In this document: in pieces, positions 25,544-34,670 of the stretch
Layout of the letters: each line of letters starts with the position of its first letter
Numbering within the stretch: position 1 is the first letter of the stretch
Source: Actinospineispora eucalypti
GTDB lineage: Bacteria > Actinomycetota > Actinomycetes > Mycobacteriales > Pseudonocardiaceae
DNA length: 64,000 bases
Direction: 5' to 3'
Assembly (NCBI GenBank): GCA_014208095.1
Contig: JACHMT010000005.1
Span: 496,001 to 560,000 of the forward strand
Notes under the pieces: model-generated
The model's input: only the letters and a program-made list of their open reading frames with translations
Databases searched by the model: none
What the model was told of the DNA's origin: nothing
Program-made: the position numbers and the translations under genes

Positions 25544-28500
25544 GTGTACGAGCTTTCTCGGGTACGCCTGTTCTCGGTCGGCCCGCCCGGGGCCCGCTAC
25601 CAGGACGTCTGCCTGGACTTCCGGGGCATCGGGCCGGTGGTGCGCACCGCCGTGCAGTCCGACCTGTTCCCGGTGGACGCCGGCGCCGACGCGGCGACCG
25701 AGCCGCCCCGCCGCCCCTCGCCGGCCTCCGTGCTCTTCCTGGAGAACGGCGGCGGCAAGTCGGTGCTGCTCAAGCTGATCTTCTCGGTGCTGCTGCCCGG
25801 CCGGCGGCAGGTGGTGGGCACCACGAACAGCCGGGTGCTGGAGAAGTTCGTGCTCGGCGACGACGTGGCCCACGTCGCGCTGGAGTGGATGCACACCAAG
25901 ACCGGTGAGCGGATCGTCACCGGCAAGGTGTCCGAGTGGCGCGGCCACGTGGTCTCCACCGACCCGGCCAAGCTGATCGACGCCTGGTACTCGTTCCGCC
26001 CTGGACCGGGCCTGGGCCTGGACGAGCTGCCGTTCGCGGTGGGCAACCGGCGGGTCACCATGGCCGGCTTCAAGGAACGGCTGGACGAGGCGCAGGGCAG
26101 TCGGCCGGGGCTGGCGCTGGCCTGGGAGACCGTGCACCGGGACTGGTCGGCGCACCTCATCGAGCTGGGCCTGGATCCGGAGCTTTTCCGGTACCAGCGG
26201 GCGATGAACGCCGGCGAGGGTGAGGCGGCCGAGGCGTTCGCCTTCCCCAGCGACGAGGCGTTCGTGGACTTCCTGCTGCGCGCGGTGGTCGACCAGGAGG
26301 AACCGCGCGGGCTGGCCGAGGTGGTCGCCGGGTACGCGGCGAAGATCGCCCAGCGGGCCGAGCTGGAGCTGGAGCGGGAGTTCGTCGCCGGCACGCTGGA
26401 CCGGCTGGCCCCGCTGGCCGAGGCCGAGCGGCGGGCCGAGGAAGGCCGGGAGCTGGAGCGCACCGCCCGCCGGGCCGCCGGCGAGCTGTCCGCCGCGCTG
26501 GCCGCGCGCCGGCTGGCCGAGGAGGAGCGCCTGGCCACCGCCCGGTCCGTGCTGACCGAGGCGACCAGGGCGGAGCAGGAGACCGGCGTCGGGGAACGCC
26601 GGCTGCAGGACGTGTGCACCGAGCTGCGCCGGCGGGTGGCCGAGCTGCGCCACCGGGTGGCCGAGGACGCCCGCGACGCGCTGCGCGAGCGGGTGGACGA
26701 GGCCGACGAGCTGGTGGCCGCCTGGCAGGCGGTGGAGCCGGTGCTGCGCGAGGAGCTGGCCACAGCCGAGGCGGCCCGGCTGCGCCGGGTGGTGGCCGAC
26801 GAGCAGCGCAAGGCGGAGCCGGCGCTGGCCGCGCGGCAGGCGGCGGCGCTCGCGCTGGCCGGGGCGCTGAGCCGGGTGACCATGGCGGCCGAGGAGGAGG
26901 CCCGGGCCGCCACGGTGCGCGCCGAGGCGGCCCGGGAGGACGGCCGGGCGGCGCGCGACGAGGAACTGCGGCACACCAGGGAGGCCGCCGAACACCGCTC
27001 CTCGGCCGACCAGGCGCGCACCGAGATCGGCCGGATCCGGGCGCGGGTGGCCGAGGCGGCCGGCGCCGGCCTGCTGGAGGCCGAGGAGGACGTGGCCGAG
27101 GCCACCCGGCGGGCCGAGGCGGCCGAGCGGACCGCCTGCGCCGCCGTCGAGCACGCCCTGGACGAACAGCGCGCGCTGCGGGCCGCCCGGCGCACGGCGG
27201 AGCAGTCGCTGGCCACCGCGCGCGGCGCGCAGGCCGACCGTCGGGCGGAAGCCGAGGCGGCCGGGCAGCGGTGGCGGCGGGCCGACCAGGCGGGCGCCGA
27301 ACTGGCCGCCGAGCCCCGGCTGGCCGAGCTGCTCGGCGCCGACGAGGTCCGCCCGGACCGGGACGCGCCGGCGCTGCTGGACCGGCTGGCCGCCGCCATC
27401 ACCGGCCAGGAGGAGGAACGGATCGAGCTGCGCGCCGCCCAGCGGCGCGACCTCCAGGCGGTGGCCGCGCTGGGTGAGGGCGGGCTGCTGCCCGAGCCGG
27501 GCGAGGTGCGCGAGGCACTGGCCGCCCTGGAGGAGGCCGGGATCGCCGCGCACTCCGGCTGGCGCTACCTGGCCGGCCTGGAGGAGGCCGACCGCGCCGG
27601 TGTACTGGACCGGCTGGGGCACCTGGTCGCCGGCGTGCTGCTGAACGACCCGGCCGACGCGCCGCGCGCCCGCGAGGCGCTGGCCGAGGCCCGCCTGCTG
27701 CCGTGCGCGATCGTCGCGGTCGGCGCCAGCCGCGCCCTGCACGAGGTGACCGGCGCGGCCGCCGGGGTGGACTTCGTGGTGCCGCCCAACCCGGCCATGT
27801 TCGACGAGGCGGCGGCCGAGCGGACCAGGGCCGAGCTGACCGGGGAGACCGATCGGCGCCGCGAGCGGATGGCCGCGCTGGACGCCCGCTGGGAGGCCGA
27901 CCGGACGCTGCTGGAGCGCATGCGCGCCTTCGCCGCCGAGCATCCGCCGGGCCGGCCGGAGGAGCTGGCCGACGTCCACCGGGACGCCGTACGCGCGGCC
28001 GAGGCCGCGGCTGAAAAGGTCGCCGGGCTGACCGATGAGCTGGCCGGTTCGGACACCCGCTCGGACGAGCTGGAGGCCGCGCTGCCCCGGATGCGGGCCG
28101 AGGAGAACTCCGCCCGCACGGCCGCCGCCCGGCTGGCCGCGCTGCGCGCCGAGGTGGCCCGCCGCCCTGAGCTGACCGACCGGGTGCGCGAACACGCCGA
28201 GGCGGCCGAGCAGGCCGACGCCCGGGCGGCCACCGCGCGGGAGACGGCGGAGCAGGCCGACCGGGACGCGCACGAGCAGGTTCGGGTGGCCGACCGGGCC
28301 GCCGCGACCGTGGCCACCGCGTGCGACGAACTGGCCCAGCTGCCCACCGACGTGGCCGGGGTGGCCGCCGGGCAACCCGAGTCGGAGCAGCCGCTGGGTG
28401 TGCTGCGGGCCGAGTACCGGCGGGCGGACGCCGCGTACGCGGCCGCCGAGGTGGACGCGGACCTGCGCGCCACGCTGCGCGCCGCCGAGCGGGAGGCGGA

Positions 28501-30016
28501 GGCGGCCAGGGGGGCGGTCACCGGGCTGCCGGACCCGGTGCGCCGCCGGGCGGACGGGTTGCTGCGCAGCCCGGACGGCTCGGACGTGGCATCCCGGCGC
28601 GCCGCCGAGGCCCAGGCCGTCCGGGTGCTGCGCGAGCTGCGGGACCGGCTGCAGGCCGCCCACACCGAGGTGGCCATGGCCCGCTCCGCCCGTGACCAGC
28701 ACCGCCCGCAGCGGGTGTCGCTGGACCCGTACGGGCCGCCGGAGGACATCGAGCACGGCGACTCCCTGGTTTCCCGGGCCGACCGGGACCGCATCGCCGC
28801 CGAGGCCGCCGCCGGGCAGGCCCGCGCGCGCCGGGAGACGGCGGAGGCCGCCGAACGCGAGACCGCCCGTCTGGCCGAGGGCTTCGGGCAGCTGGTCGCC
28901 GGCCTGGACGAGCTGGCGCCGGCCTCGGGCGCGGTCTCCACGGCGTTCGTCGGGGATCTGGACGTCGCGGTGGACCGGCTGAAGGCCACCCGGGCCGCGC
29001 TGCGCGAGGCCGCCTCGGCCAGCGCGGCGGGGGAGGACGCGGTGCGGCGGGCCGCCGACGACGTGGCCAAGCACGCCCAGGACGCCCGCTACGGCGGGGT
29101 CACCAGCCCGGTGCGCCGGCACATCCTGGGCGTCTCGCGGGCGGAGATGCCGCCGCTGGCCGGCGAATGGGCCATCGCGTTGCGCCCCCGGCTGCGTTCG
29201 CTCACCGACGACCTGACCAACATCGGCCGGCACCGTTCGGGCATCGTGACCCGGCTGCGTGGCATGGTCGGGGAGGCGCTGCGCACGCTGCGCCTGGCCG
29301 GGCGGCTCTCCCAGCTGCCCGACGGCCTCTCCGACTGGTCCGGCCAGCAGTTCCTGCGCATCCGGTTCGACGAGCTGGACGACGACGCGCTGCTCGAGGA
29401 ACGCCTGGGCGACGTGGTGGACCGCACCGCCGAGGGCTACCTGGAAGGTGCGGGGGCGACGGCGAAGGAACAGCGGGACGGGATGTCGTTGCTGCTGCGC
29501 GGGGTGCGCGCGGCGATGCCCAAGGGCGTCCGGGTGGAGATGCTCAAGCCGGACGCGGTGCTGCGCACCGAGCGCCTGCGGGTGTCGGAGATCCGCGACG
29601 TGTTCTCCGGCGGCCAGCAGCTCACCGCCGCGATCGTGCTGTACTGCACGATGGCCGCGCTGCGCGCCAACCAGCGCGGCGAGGGCCGGCGGCCGCACGC
29701 CGGGGTGCTGTTCCTGGACAACCCGATCGGCCGGGCATCCGCCGGGTACCTGCTGGAGCTGCAGTTCGGCGTGGCCGAGGCGCTGGGGGTGCAGCTGGTG
29801 TACACCACCGGGCTGTTCGACGCCGGCGCGTTGAGCACGTTCCCGCTGGTTATCCGGCTGCGCAACGACGCCGACCTGCGCGCGGGCCGCAAGTACCTCT
29901 CGGTGGACGACCAGATCGCGCGGCGGCTGGACGAGCTGCCGCCCTCGGACGGCACCGGCCGGCTGGCCGCCGTGCGGGTGTTCCGGCGCCCCGAGCGCGC
30001 CGGGGCGAACGTCTGA
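25544..30016 (+). CDS. Giant SMC-like ATPase (JetC/MksB-like)
   Basis: 1490 residues. The N-terminal ATPase half has Walker A ENGGGKSVLL (about 67-76). Long Glu/Ala/Arg-rich coiled coils (about 260-640 and 780-1130) flank a globular hinge-like segment (about 660-770, GWRYLAGLEEADRAGVLDRL). The C-terminal half has the signature FSGGQQLTAA (about 1354) and Walker B VLFLDN (about 1387-1392), where Asn follows the Asp in place of the usual catalytic Glu. GGGGGAGA precedes the GTG. Likely role: ATP-driven DNA loop handling, as in condensins or plasmid defence. Confidence 0.7.
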   Translation: MYELSRVRLFSVGPPGARYQDVCLDFRGIGPVVRTAVQSDLFPVDAGADAATEPPRRPSPASVLFLENGGGKSVLLKLIFSVLLPGRRQVVGTTNSRVLEKFVLGDDVAHVALEWMHTKTGERIVTGKVSEWRGHVVSTDPAKLIDAWYSFRPGPGLGLDELPFAVGNRRVTMAGFKERLDEAQGSRPGLALAWETVHRDWSAHLIELGLDPELFRYQRAMNAGEGEAAEAFAFPSDEAFVDFLLRAVVDQEEPRGLAEVVAGYAAKIAQRAELELEREFVAGTLDRLAPLAEAERRAEEGRELERTARRAAGELSAALAARRLAEEERLATARSVLTEATRAEQETGVGERRLQDVCTELRRRVAELRHRVAEDARDALRERVDEADELVAAWQAVEPVLREELATAEAARLRRVVADEQRKAEPALAARQAAALALAGALSRVTMAAEEEARAATVRAEAAREDGRAARDEELRHTREAAEHRSSADQARTEIGRIRARVAEAAGAGLLEAEEDVAEATRRAEAAERTACAAVEHALDEQRALRAARRTAEQSLATARGAQADRRAEAEAAGQRWRRADQAGAELAAEPRLAELLGADEVRPDRDAPALLDRLAAAITGQEEERIELRAAQRRDLQAVAALGEGGLLPEPGEVREALAALEEAGIAAHSGWRYLAGLEEADRAGVLDRLGHLVAGVLLNDPADAPRAREALAEARLLPCAIVAVGASRALHEVTGAAAGVDFVVPPNPAMFDEAAAERTRAELTGETDRRRERMAALDARWEADRTLLERMRAFAAEHPPGRPEELADVHRDAVRAAEAAAEKVAGLTDELAGSDTRSDELEAALPRMRAEENSARTAAARLAALRAEVARRPELTDRVREHAEAAEQADARAATARETAEQADRDAHEQVRVADRAAATVATACDELAQLPTDVAGVAAGQPESEQPLGVLRAEYRRADAAYAAAEVDADLRATLRAAEREAEAARGAVTGLPDPVRRRADGLLRSPDGSDVASRRAAEAQAVRVLRELRDRLQAAHTEVAMARSARDQHRPQRVSLDPYGPPEDIEHGDSLVSRADRDRIAAEAAAGQARARRETAEAAERETARLAEGFGQLVAGLDELAPASGAVSTAFVGDLDVAVDRLKATRAALREAASASAAGEDAVRRAADDVAKHAQDARYGGVTSPVRRHILGVSRAEMPPLAGEWAIALRPRLRSLTDDLTNIGRHRSGIVTRLRGMVGEALRTLRLAGRLSQLPDGLSDWSGQQFLRIRFDELDDDALLEERLGDVVDRTAEGYLEGAGATAKEQRDGMSLLLRGVRAAMPKGVRVEMLKPDAVLRTERLRVSEIRDVFSGGQQLTAAIVLYCTMAALRANQRGEGRRPHAGVLFLDNPIGRASAGYLLELQFGVAEALGVQLVYTTGLFDAGALSTFPLVIRLRNDADLRAGRKYLSVDDQIARRLDELPPSDGTGRLAAVRVFRRPERAGANV

Positions 30017-31047
30017 TGCGTTCGGCGTTCGGACAGCGGTTCGACGTACCCGAGGGCTACCTGAACACGGCCAGCATCGGGCTGCCGCCGGTCGCGGTGG
30101 GCGAGGCGGTGGCGGAGGCTGTGCGGCAGTGGCGGGTCGGCACCGGCCGGGCGCACGACTTCGACGAGCCGGTGGCCGTGGCCCGCGCGGCGTTCGCCCG
30201 GCTGGTCGGCTTCGGCGTCGAGCGGGTGGCCATCGGGCCCGCGGTGTCGGCGCTGGTTGGTCTGGTCGCCTCGGCGCTTCCGGACGGCGCGCGGGTGCTG
30301 GTCGCCGAGGGGGACTTCACCAGCGTGACCTTCCCGTTCGCCGTGCACTCCGGGCGCGGGTTGACGGTGGTGGAGGCGCCGCTCGCCGAGATTCCGGCCC
30401 GGGCGGGCGACGCGGACCTGGTCGCGGTCAGCGCGGTGCAGTCGGCGGACGGTGCGGTGCTGGACCTGGCCGCGCTGCGCGCCGCCACCGAGGGCACCCG
30501 CACCCGCGTGCTGCTGGACGTCACGCAGGCCGCCGGCTGGCTGCCGCTGGACGTGGCCTGGGCGGACGCGGTGGTGGCCGCCGGGTACAAGTGGCTGCTC
30601 TGCCCGAGGGGCGTGGCCTGGATGGCGGTGTCCGACCAGCTGCGGGGCGAGCTGGTTCCGCTCAGCGCCGGCTGGTACGCGGGTGAGGACCCGTGGGCGA
30701 GCACCTACGGGCTGCCCGCCGAACTGGCCGCCGACGCCCGCCGGCTGGACACCTCACCGGCCTGGTTCTGCCACGTCGGCGCGGCCGCGGCGCTGCCCTG
30801 GCTGGCCGGCCTGGATCTCGGCGAGGTGCGGGCGCACTGCGTAGGCCTGGCCAACCAGCTGCGCGCCGGCCTCGGCCTGCCGCCCGGCGAGTCGGCGATC
30901 ACGGTGGTAGCCGCAGCGGACGCCATCGACCGCCTGACCGCCGCCGGCGTGGTAGCCAGCTCGCGCCGCGGCGCCGCCCGCCTGGCCTTCCACCTCTACA
31001 ACACCCAAGCCGACGTCCACCACGCCCTCCAAGCCCTGACCAGGTAA
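30016..31047 (+). CDS. Class V aminotransferase/cysteine desulfurase-like PLP protein
   Basis: 343 residues, with the PLP lysine in VVAAGYKWLLCPRG (Lys192) and the Asp in LLDVTQAAGWLPLD. Short for the family and without an obvious persulfide cysteine loop, so it is probably not an IscS. Its ATG overlaps the ATPase stop (TGATG), making it the fourth gene of the operon. Why a PLP enzyme is coupled to a condensin-like complex is unclear. Confidence 0.75.
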   Translation: MRSAFGQRFDVPEGYLNTASIGLPPVAVGEAVAEAVRQWRVGTGRAHDFDEPVAVARAAFARLVGFGVERVAIGPAVSALVGLVASALPDGARVLVAEGDFTSVTFPFAVHSGRGLTVVEAPLAEIPARAGDADLVAVSAVQSADGAVLDLAALRAATEGTRTRVLLDVTQAAGWLPLDVAWADAVVAAGYKWLLCPRGVAWMAVSDQLRGELVPLSAGWYAGEDPWASTYGLPAELAADARRLDTSPAWFCHVGAAAALPWLAGLDLGEVRAHCVGLANQLRAGLGLPPGESAITVVAAADAIDRLTAAGVVASSRRGAARLAFHLYNTQADVHHALQALTR

Positions 31048-31122
31048 CCCCCACCCCACCCTTCCGCTCCGCGAGTCGGGGATCTGGGCACGGAGGGGCT
31101 TTGTAAGCGGTACTTTCGGGCT

Positions 31123-32667
31123 ATGGATGACCCGTATGCAGTGCTCAAGGCGTTAACCGAGGTGTTGGCCCGTGCGTATCTGCGGGTCAGCAAGGACCGT
31201 TCGGGGGTGGCGAAGTCGGTCGGGCAGACCAACGATGTGCTCGCCGCGGACTGTGAGAGCCGGGGTTGGAAGTACGGCGCGTCGTACTCGGACAACTCGA
31301 AGAGTGCGTCTCGCTACAGCCGTGATGTTCGAGGTGACTTTGATCAGCTGATCAGTGATCTTGAAGGTGATCGGTTCGGCGGGCGGGTGCTGCTGTTGTG
31401 GGAGAGCAGCCGGGGCAGCCGCCGGGTGGATGAGTGGGTGCGCCTGATCGACCTGTGTGAGCTGCGCCAGGTGTACTTCTGGGTGCACACGCACAACCGG
31501 CTGTATGACCCGGCGAACCCGCGGGATCGGCGGACGCTGTTGGAGGATGCGGTTGACAGCGAGTACGAGAGTGGGAAGACCTCTGCCCGCACCAGGCGGG
31601 ATATGGCCGCGTCCGCGCGGGAGGGACGCCCGCAGGGGCAAATCCCGTTCGGCTATCGCCGGCTGTACAACGAGCGCACCGGGAAGCTGATCCGCCAAGA
31701 GTTGGACCCGGACACGGCGCCGCTGGTCAAGGAGTTGTTCGAGCGCTACTTGGAAGGGGTGAGCCTGAACGACATCGCGCGGGAGTGGGCTGAGCGTGGT
31801 GTCCGTTCGAAGGGCGGTAAGCGGTTCTCGCCGGAGCATCTGCGTACGTTGCTGCGTCGGCCGTGCTACGCGGGTCTGCGGGTGCATCTGCCGGGGGTGT
31901 CGGGCGGCGGCTCGCGCAAGATCACGGAGAAGAACCTGTACCCGGCGCAGTGGCCGGGCATCGTGACGAAGAAGCAGTGGCGCGACGTGGTCAAGCGGAT
32001 GCGCGCGGCCGGCGAGGCGCACGCTGACAAGGACAGGCAGGCGCCGCGCGATGGCAAGGCCGAGTACCTGTTGACCTACATCGCGCGGTGCGCGCTGTGT
32101 GGCGGGCCGATGAGCGCGCGGCCGCGCAGCAATGCCGTGATGGCCTACGGCTGTCATGACCTGGGCTGCGTGTCGGTGCTGATGGTTGAGCTGGATGAGT
32201 ACATCGAAGACATCTTGCTCACTCACCTGGAGAACCGGCGGGTGATTCGGGAAATCCGTGCTCGAAGCGAGCAGGAAGATGAGCGGGTCGACAAGCTGGA
32301 GGCGGACATCGGCCGGTGGGAGTCGCTGAACGCCGAGTTGGAAGATGCGGTGTCCAGCGAGGAGATGAGCCCGGGTCTGGCCGGCGCGATCGAGCGCAAG
32401 AACCTCAAGAAGATCAAAGAGGCTAGGGAGGAGATCCAGCGGCTCACGATCCCCTCGGCGCTGGTCGGGATGATCGCGCCGGGTGCCGATGTTCGGCAGC
32501 GGTGGGCGGATGCGCCGATGAGCGCGCGGCGGATCACCGCGCGCGCGATGTTCACACCCGAGCAACTCGGACAGATCCGCATCGTTGGAGGCAAGCGCGG
32601 GGTCCGGACACCCGCGCAGGAACGCGTCACGCTCTACCGGCCGAGCAACCACCAGGCCGCGGGTTAG
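31123..32667 (+). CDS. Large serine recombinase (integrase)
   Basis: 514 residues. The catalytic domain has LRVSKDRSG with Ser23 as nucleophile, then YSDNSKSASRYS and the arginine-rich RTRRDMAASAREGRPQGQIP region. A recombinase domain follows (about 170-280). The zinc ribbon CALCGGP...CHDLGC lies about 325-350, then a coiled coil. It should integrate and excise the element. TACTTT six bases before the ATG suggests a leaderless promoter next to the att site. Confidence 0.93.
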   Translation: MDDPYAVLKALTEVLARAYLRVSKDRSGVAKSVGQTNDVLAADCESRGWKYGASYSDNSKSASRYSRDVRGDFDQLISDLEGDRFGGRVLLLWESSRGSRRVDEWVRLIDLCELRQVYFWVHTHNRLYDPANPRDRRTLLEDAVDSEYESGKTSARTRRDMAASAREGRPQGQIPFGYRRLYNERTGKLIRQELDPDTAPLVKELFERYLEGVSLNDIAREWAERGVRSKGGKRFSPEHLRTLLRRPCYAGLRVHLPGVSGGGSRKITEKNLYPAQWPGIVTKKQWRDVVKRMRAAGEAHADKDRQAPRDGKAEYLLTYIARCALCGGPMSARPRSNAVMAYGCHDLGCVSVLMVELDEYIEDILLTHLENRRVIREIRARSEQEDERVDKLEADIGRWESLNAELEDAVSSEEMSPGLAGAIERKNLKKIKEAREEIQRLTIPSALVGMIAPGADVRQRWADAPMSARRITARAMFTPEQLGQIRIVGGKRGVRTPAQERVTLYRPSNHQAAG

Positions 32668-32679
32668 CCACACGCAGCA

Positions 32680-32717
32680 AACGGGGGCCGGCGGCGCCGT
32701 GGCCGTCGGCCCCCGTT
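32680..32717. terminator. Bidirectional terminator after the integrase
   Basis: Sixteen-base arms (32680-32695 and 32702-32717, one mismatch) enclose a six-base loop. It sits between the integrase stop and the convergent zinc-ribbon gene. A diverged counterpart at 46072-46111 keeps the pairing with different bases. Confidence 0.8.
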
Positions 32718-32763
32718 GCGCGGTCCGCGTCGGCGGCCGACAGTGCTGGACAGGCGCAAACGA

Positions 32764-32955
32764 TCAGTAACGAGGATCGCTCGTCGGTCTAGTCACCGGC
32801 ACCTGAGCGCGTGGCATAAGCCGCCCGGTCCGGTCGATTCGCCACTGCTCACCCGCGCTGCACTCCCACCATCCCTCCCACGGTGGGTCCGCCCACGGCC
32901 AGGTGAAGACGTTGCCGCAGCCAGGGCAGATCTGCCCCTCCAGCCAGTTGTTCAT
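32764..32955 (-). CDS. Small zinc-ribbon-like protein, copy 1
   Basis: 63 residues: MNNWLEGQICPGCGN, a Trp-rich middle (FTWPWADPPWEGWWEC) and a polar tail. CPGC plus a later Cys may bind metal. Purine-rich GAGGGGGAG precedes the ATG. A diverged copy lies at 46134-46325, and the conserved start context supports ATG 32955. The 33010-33260 stretch upstream holds no gene I can support. Confidence 0.6.
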   Translation of the reverse strand: MNNWLEGQICPGCGNVFTWPWADPPWEGWWECSAGEQWRIDRTGRLMPRAQVPVTRPTSDPRY

Positions 32956-33260
32956 GCTCCCCCTCGCTGGTCGCCGACGGACACCGAAGCCTAGCAGAGA
33001 CTCGAACAAGTGTTTGAGTCACACACCTTCGTGGAACACCGCGCCGCCCCAGTCCACGCGGGTGATCCTGGAGCGACTGCCGAGCAAGCGGGGGCCGAGG
33101 ACGCCGAGGGTAGTGGCGGCCGTTCGTGGCACGAGCCTCTCCACGCATGCCCGGTAAACAAGGATCGTGTCGGGACTGAGTCGCGACGTTGGCCGAATCG
33201 CCAAGCGCTCGCTGTAGCGTTTTCCCGCGCTAGCAATCGCGACGAAAGGTAGGCACCAAC

Positions 33261-34354
33261 GTGGCGCGTGACGACTCCCCCGGTTGGCTACCAGAGTTTC
33301 TCGGTCGAGGACCCGAGCCGCTCAGCGAGCCGGAGCGTATCGAGCTTTTGGGTGAAGTGTTTGGAATTCAAGGCGGAAAAAACCCCCGAAACTACGTTGC
33401 GCGAGCAGAGGTAGACGGCCCCATCAAACGCGCGCTTGCGCGTAGAAGGCCTATCGTGATCTACGGAAGTAGCAAGCAAGGGAAGACCTGTGTACGACGT
33501 GAGGCAATTCCAGCTGACGAGTCGATCGTACTGAGTTGCCAACAGCACTGGTCAGCGGAAGACATCAATAAGGCGATACTGAGAGCGGCGGGCTATGTCC
33601 CGATCGCCTCTCAAACCGCAGCTCAAAAACATGAAAATCGCGCATCTGATCGCTTCGACGCTAAAGGCAAGCTTACTCTATTTGAGACTGGATTGAGCAC
33701 CGAGAAGAGCCATGGCCATGCTGACGAACGGACAGATACGATCAATCCTGAGCCAGTCGATCTGAGCGATGTTAATCAGGTGATCTCAAAGCTCAGAGAG
33801 CTCGGATTCCAGAAAGTTGTAGTGCTCGAAGAGTTTCATGTACTTGCGACTGAAACGCAGAAGCGATTCGCGCAAGCGCTCAAATCGTTCTTTGAAGACG
33901 GCCTTGTCCGGTTCGTCATCGTAGGCATCTGGCGCGGCAGTGATCGCCTGATCCAGCTTCACGGCGATCTGGCTGGGCGAATCGATGCGGTCGACGCTGA
34001 CAAATGGAATGAAACATCTCTCCGAAACGTGATCCAGTTTGGCGCGCATCTCCTGAATATTCAGTTCGACCCCAAATTTTCTGGCTCGCTCATAGCTCAA
34101 TGCTTTGGCAGCGTATGGATAGTCCAAGAAGTTTGTTACAAGGCGTGTGAGAGTGTCGGAATTATGTCGGACGACAGTGCCGGCAAATTGGTGGGCGCGC
34201 TAAATTCGACGTCCGCGGTGCAATCGCCGAGATAGCCGACAAAATGACAAGCAGATATATCAGCTTCATCAGGGAATTTGCCAAGCAAAACATTAAATTG
34301 TGGCCCGACTCCGCGTTAGGTCCGCTATGGCCCGCAGGAAGCAGGACAGCGTGA
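33261..34354 (+). pseudogene. P-loop ATPase with late frameshift
   Basis: In the first frame (to 34235, 324 residues) Walker A GSSKQGKT (about 69-76) and Walker B VVVLEEFHVL (about 187) are clear, followed by IVGIWRGSDRLI. This is the pattern of AAA/STAND-like ATPases. Around 34190 likeness shifts frame and continues as AIAEIADKMTSRYISFIREF to a stop at 34354. Either the gene is broken or there is a base error or programmed shift. GC is clearly lower than in flanking genes. It may be a defence or transposition ATPase (TniB-like); unresolved. Confidence 0.55.
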
Positions 34355-34416
34355 GCGAAACGACGACGGACAAGCCCTCGACCAAGCCGGCCGCCGCCGC
34401 TGACGAGGGCCGCTGA
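34351..34416 (+). CDS. Possible small ORF, 21 residues
   Basis: GTG start overlapping the ATPase stop (GTGA), encoding MSETTTDKPSTKPAAAADEGR. High GC, polar, no family. Reported only because of the coupled start; it may be chance. Confidence 0.2.
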   Translation: MSETTTDKPSTKPAAAADEGR

Positions 34417-34420
34417 TGCG

Positions 34421-34555
34421 GTGGCGAACGCCCCGACGGGGTTAGTCGCGGTGTGCCGCCAAGTGGCGCGGCTGCTGGCGGTGGTGTCGCTGCGGGCGGT
34501 GTGCGCGGCTGATGCGCGGCGAGCGCGCACACGTCACGACAGGCTGAACGGCTAG
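34421..34555 (+). CDS. Possible small ORF, 44 residues
   Basis: GTG start four bases after the previous stop. Encodes MANAPTGLVAVCRQVARLLA and an Arg-rich tail. High GC, like the element backbone and unlike the ATPase before it. No family recognised. The rest of 34556-34670 looks like the promoter region of the next gene. Confidence 0.25.
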   Translation: MANAPTGLVAVCRQVARLLAVVSLRAVCAADARRARTRHDRLNG

Positions 34556-34670
34556 CCATGGCTCAACCGCGCTGGTCGGGCGCCCGCAACTGGGCGCAGT
34601 CAGAGAGAATATCTGTCGACAGAATCGCAACATCAGACTAGCGTTTTGCGTCGAGCGTGAGGATTTTTCG

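Noticed and set aside
25175..29698. A 1500-codon open frame on the minus strand
   Set aside because: It is the shadow of the SMC-like ATPase; its Arg/Gly/Pro-rich text has no domain.
31048..31122. tRNA gene or att core as ICE target
   Set aside because: No tRNA fold is seen at either end, and I found no matching core sequence near 61870-62240. A serine integrase need not use a tRNA. The att sites are left undefined.
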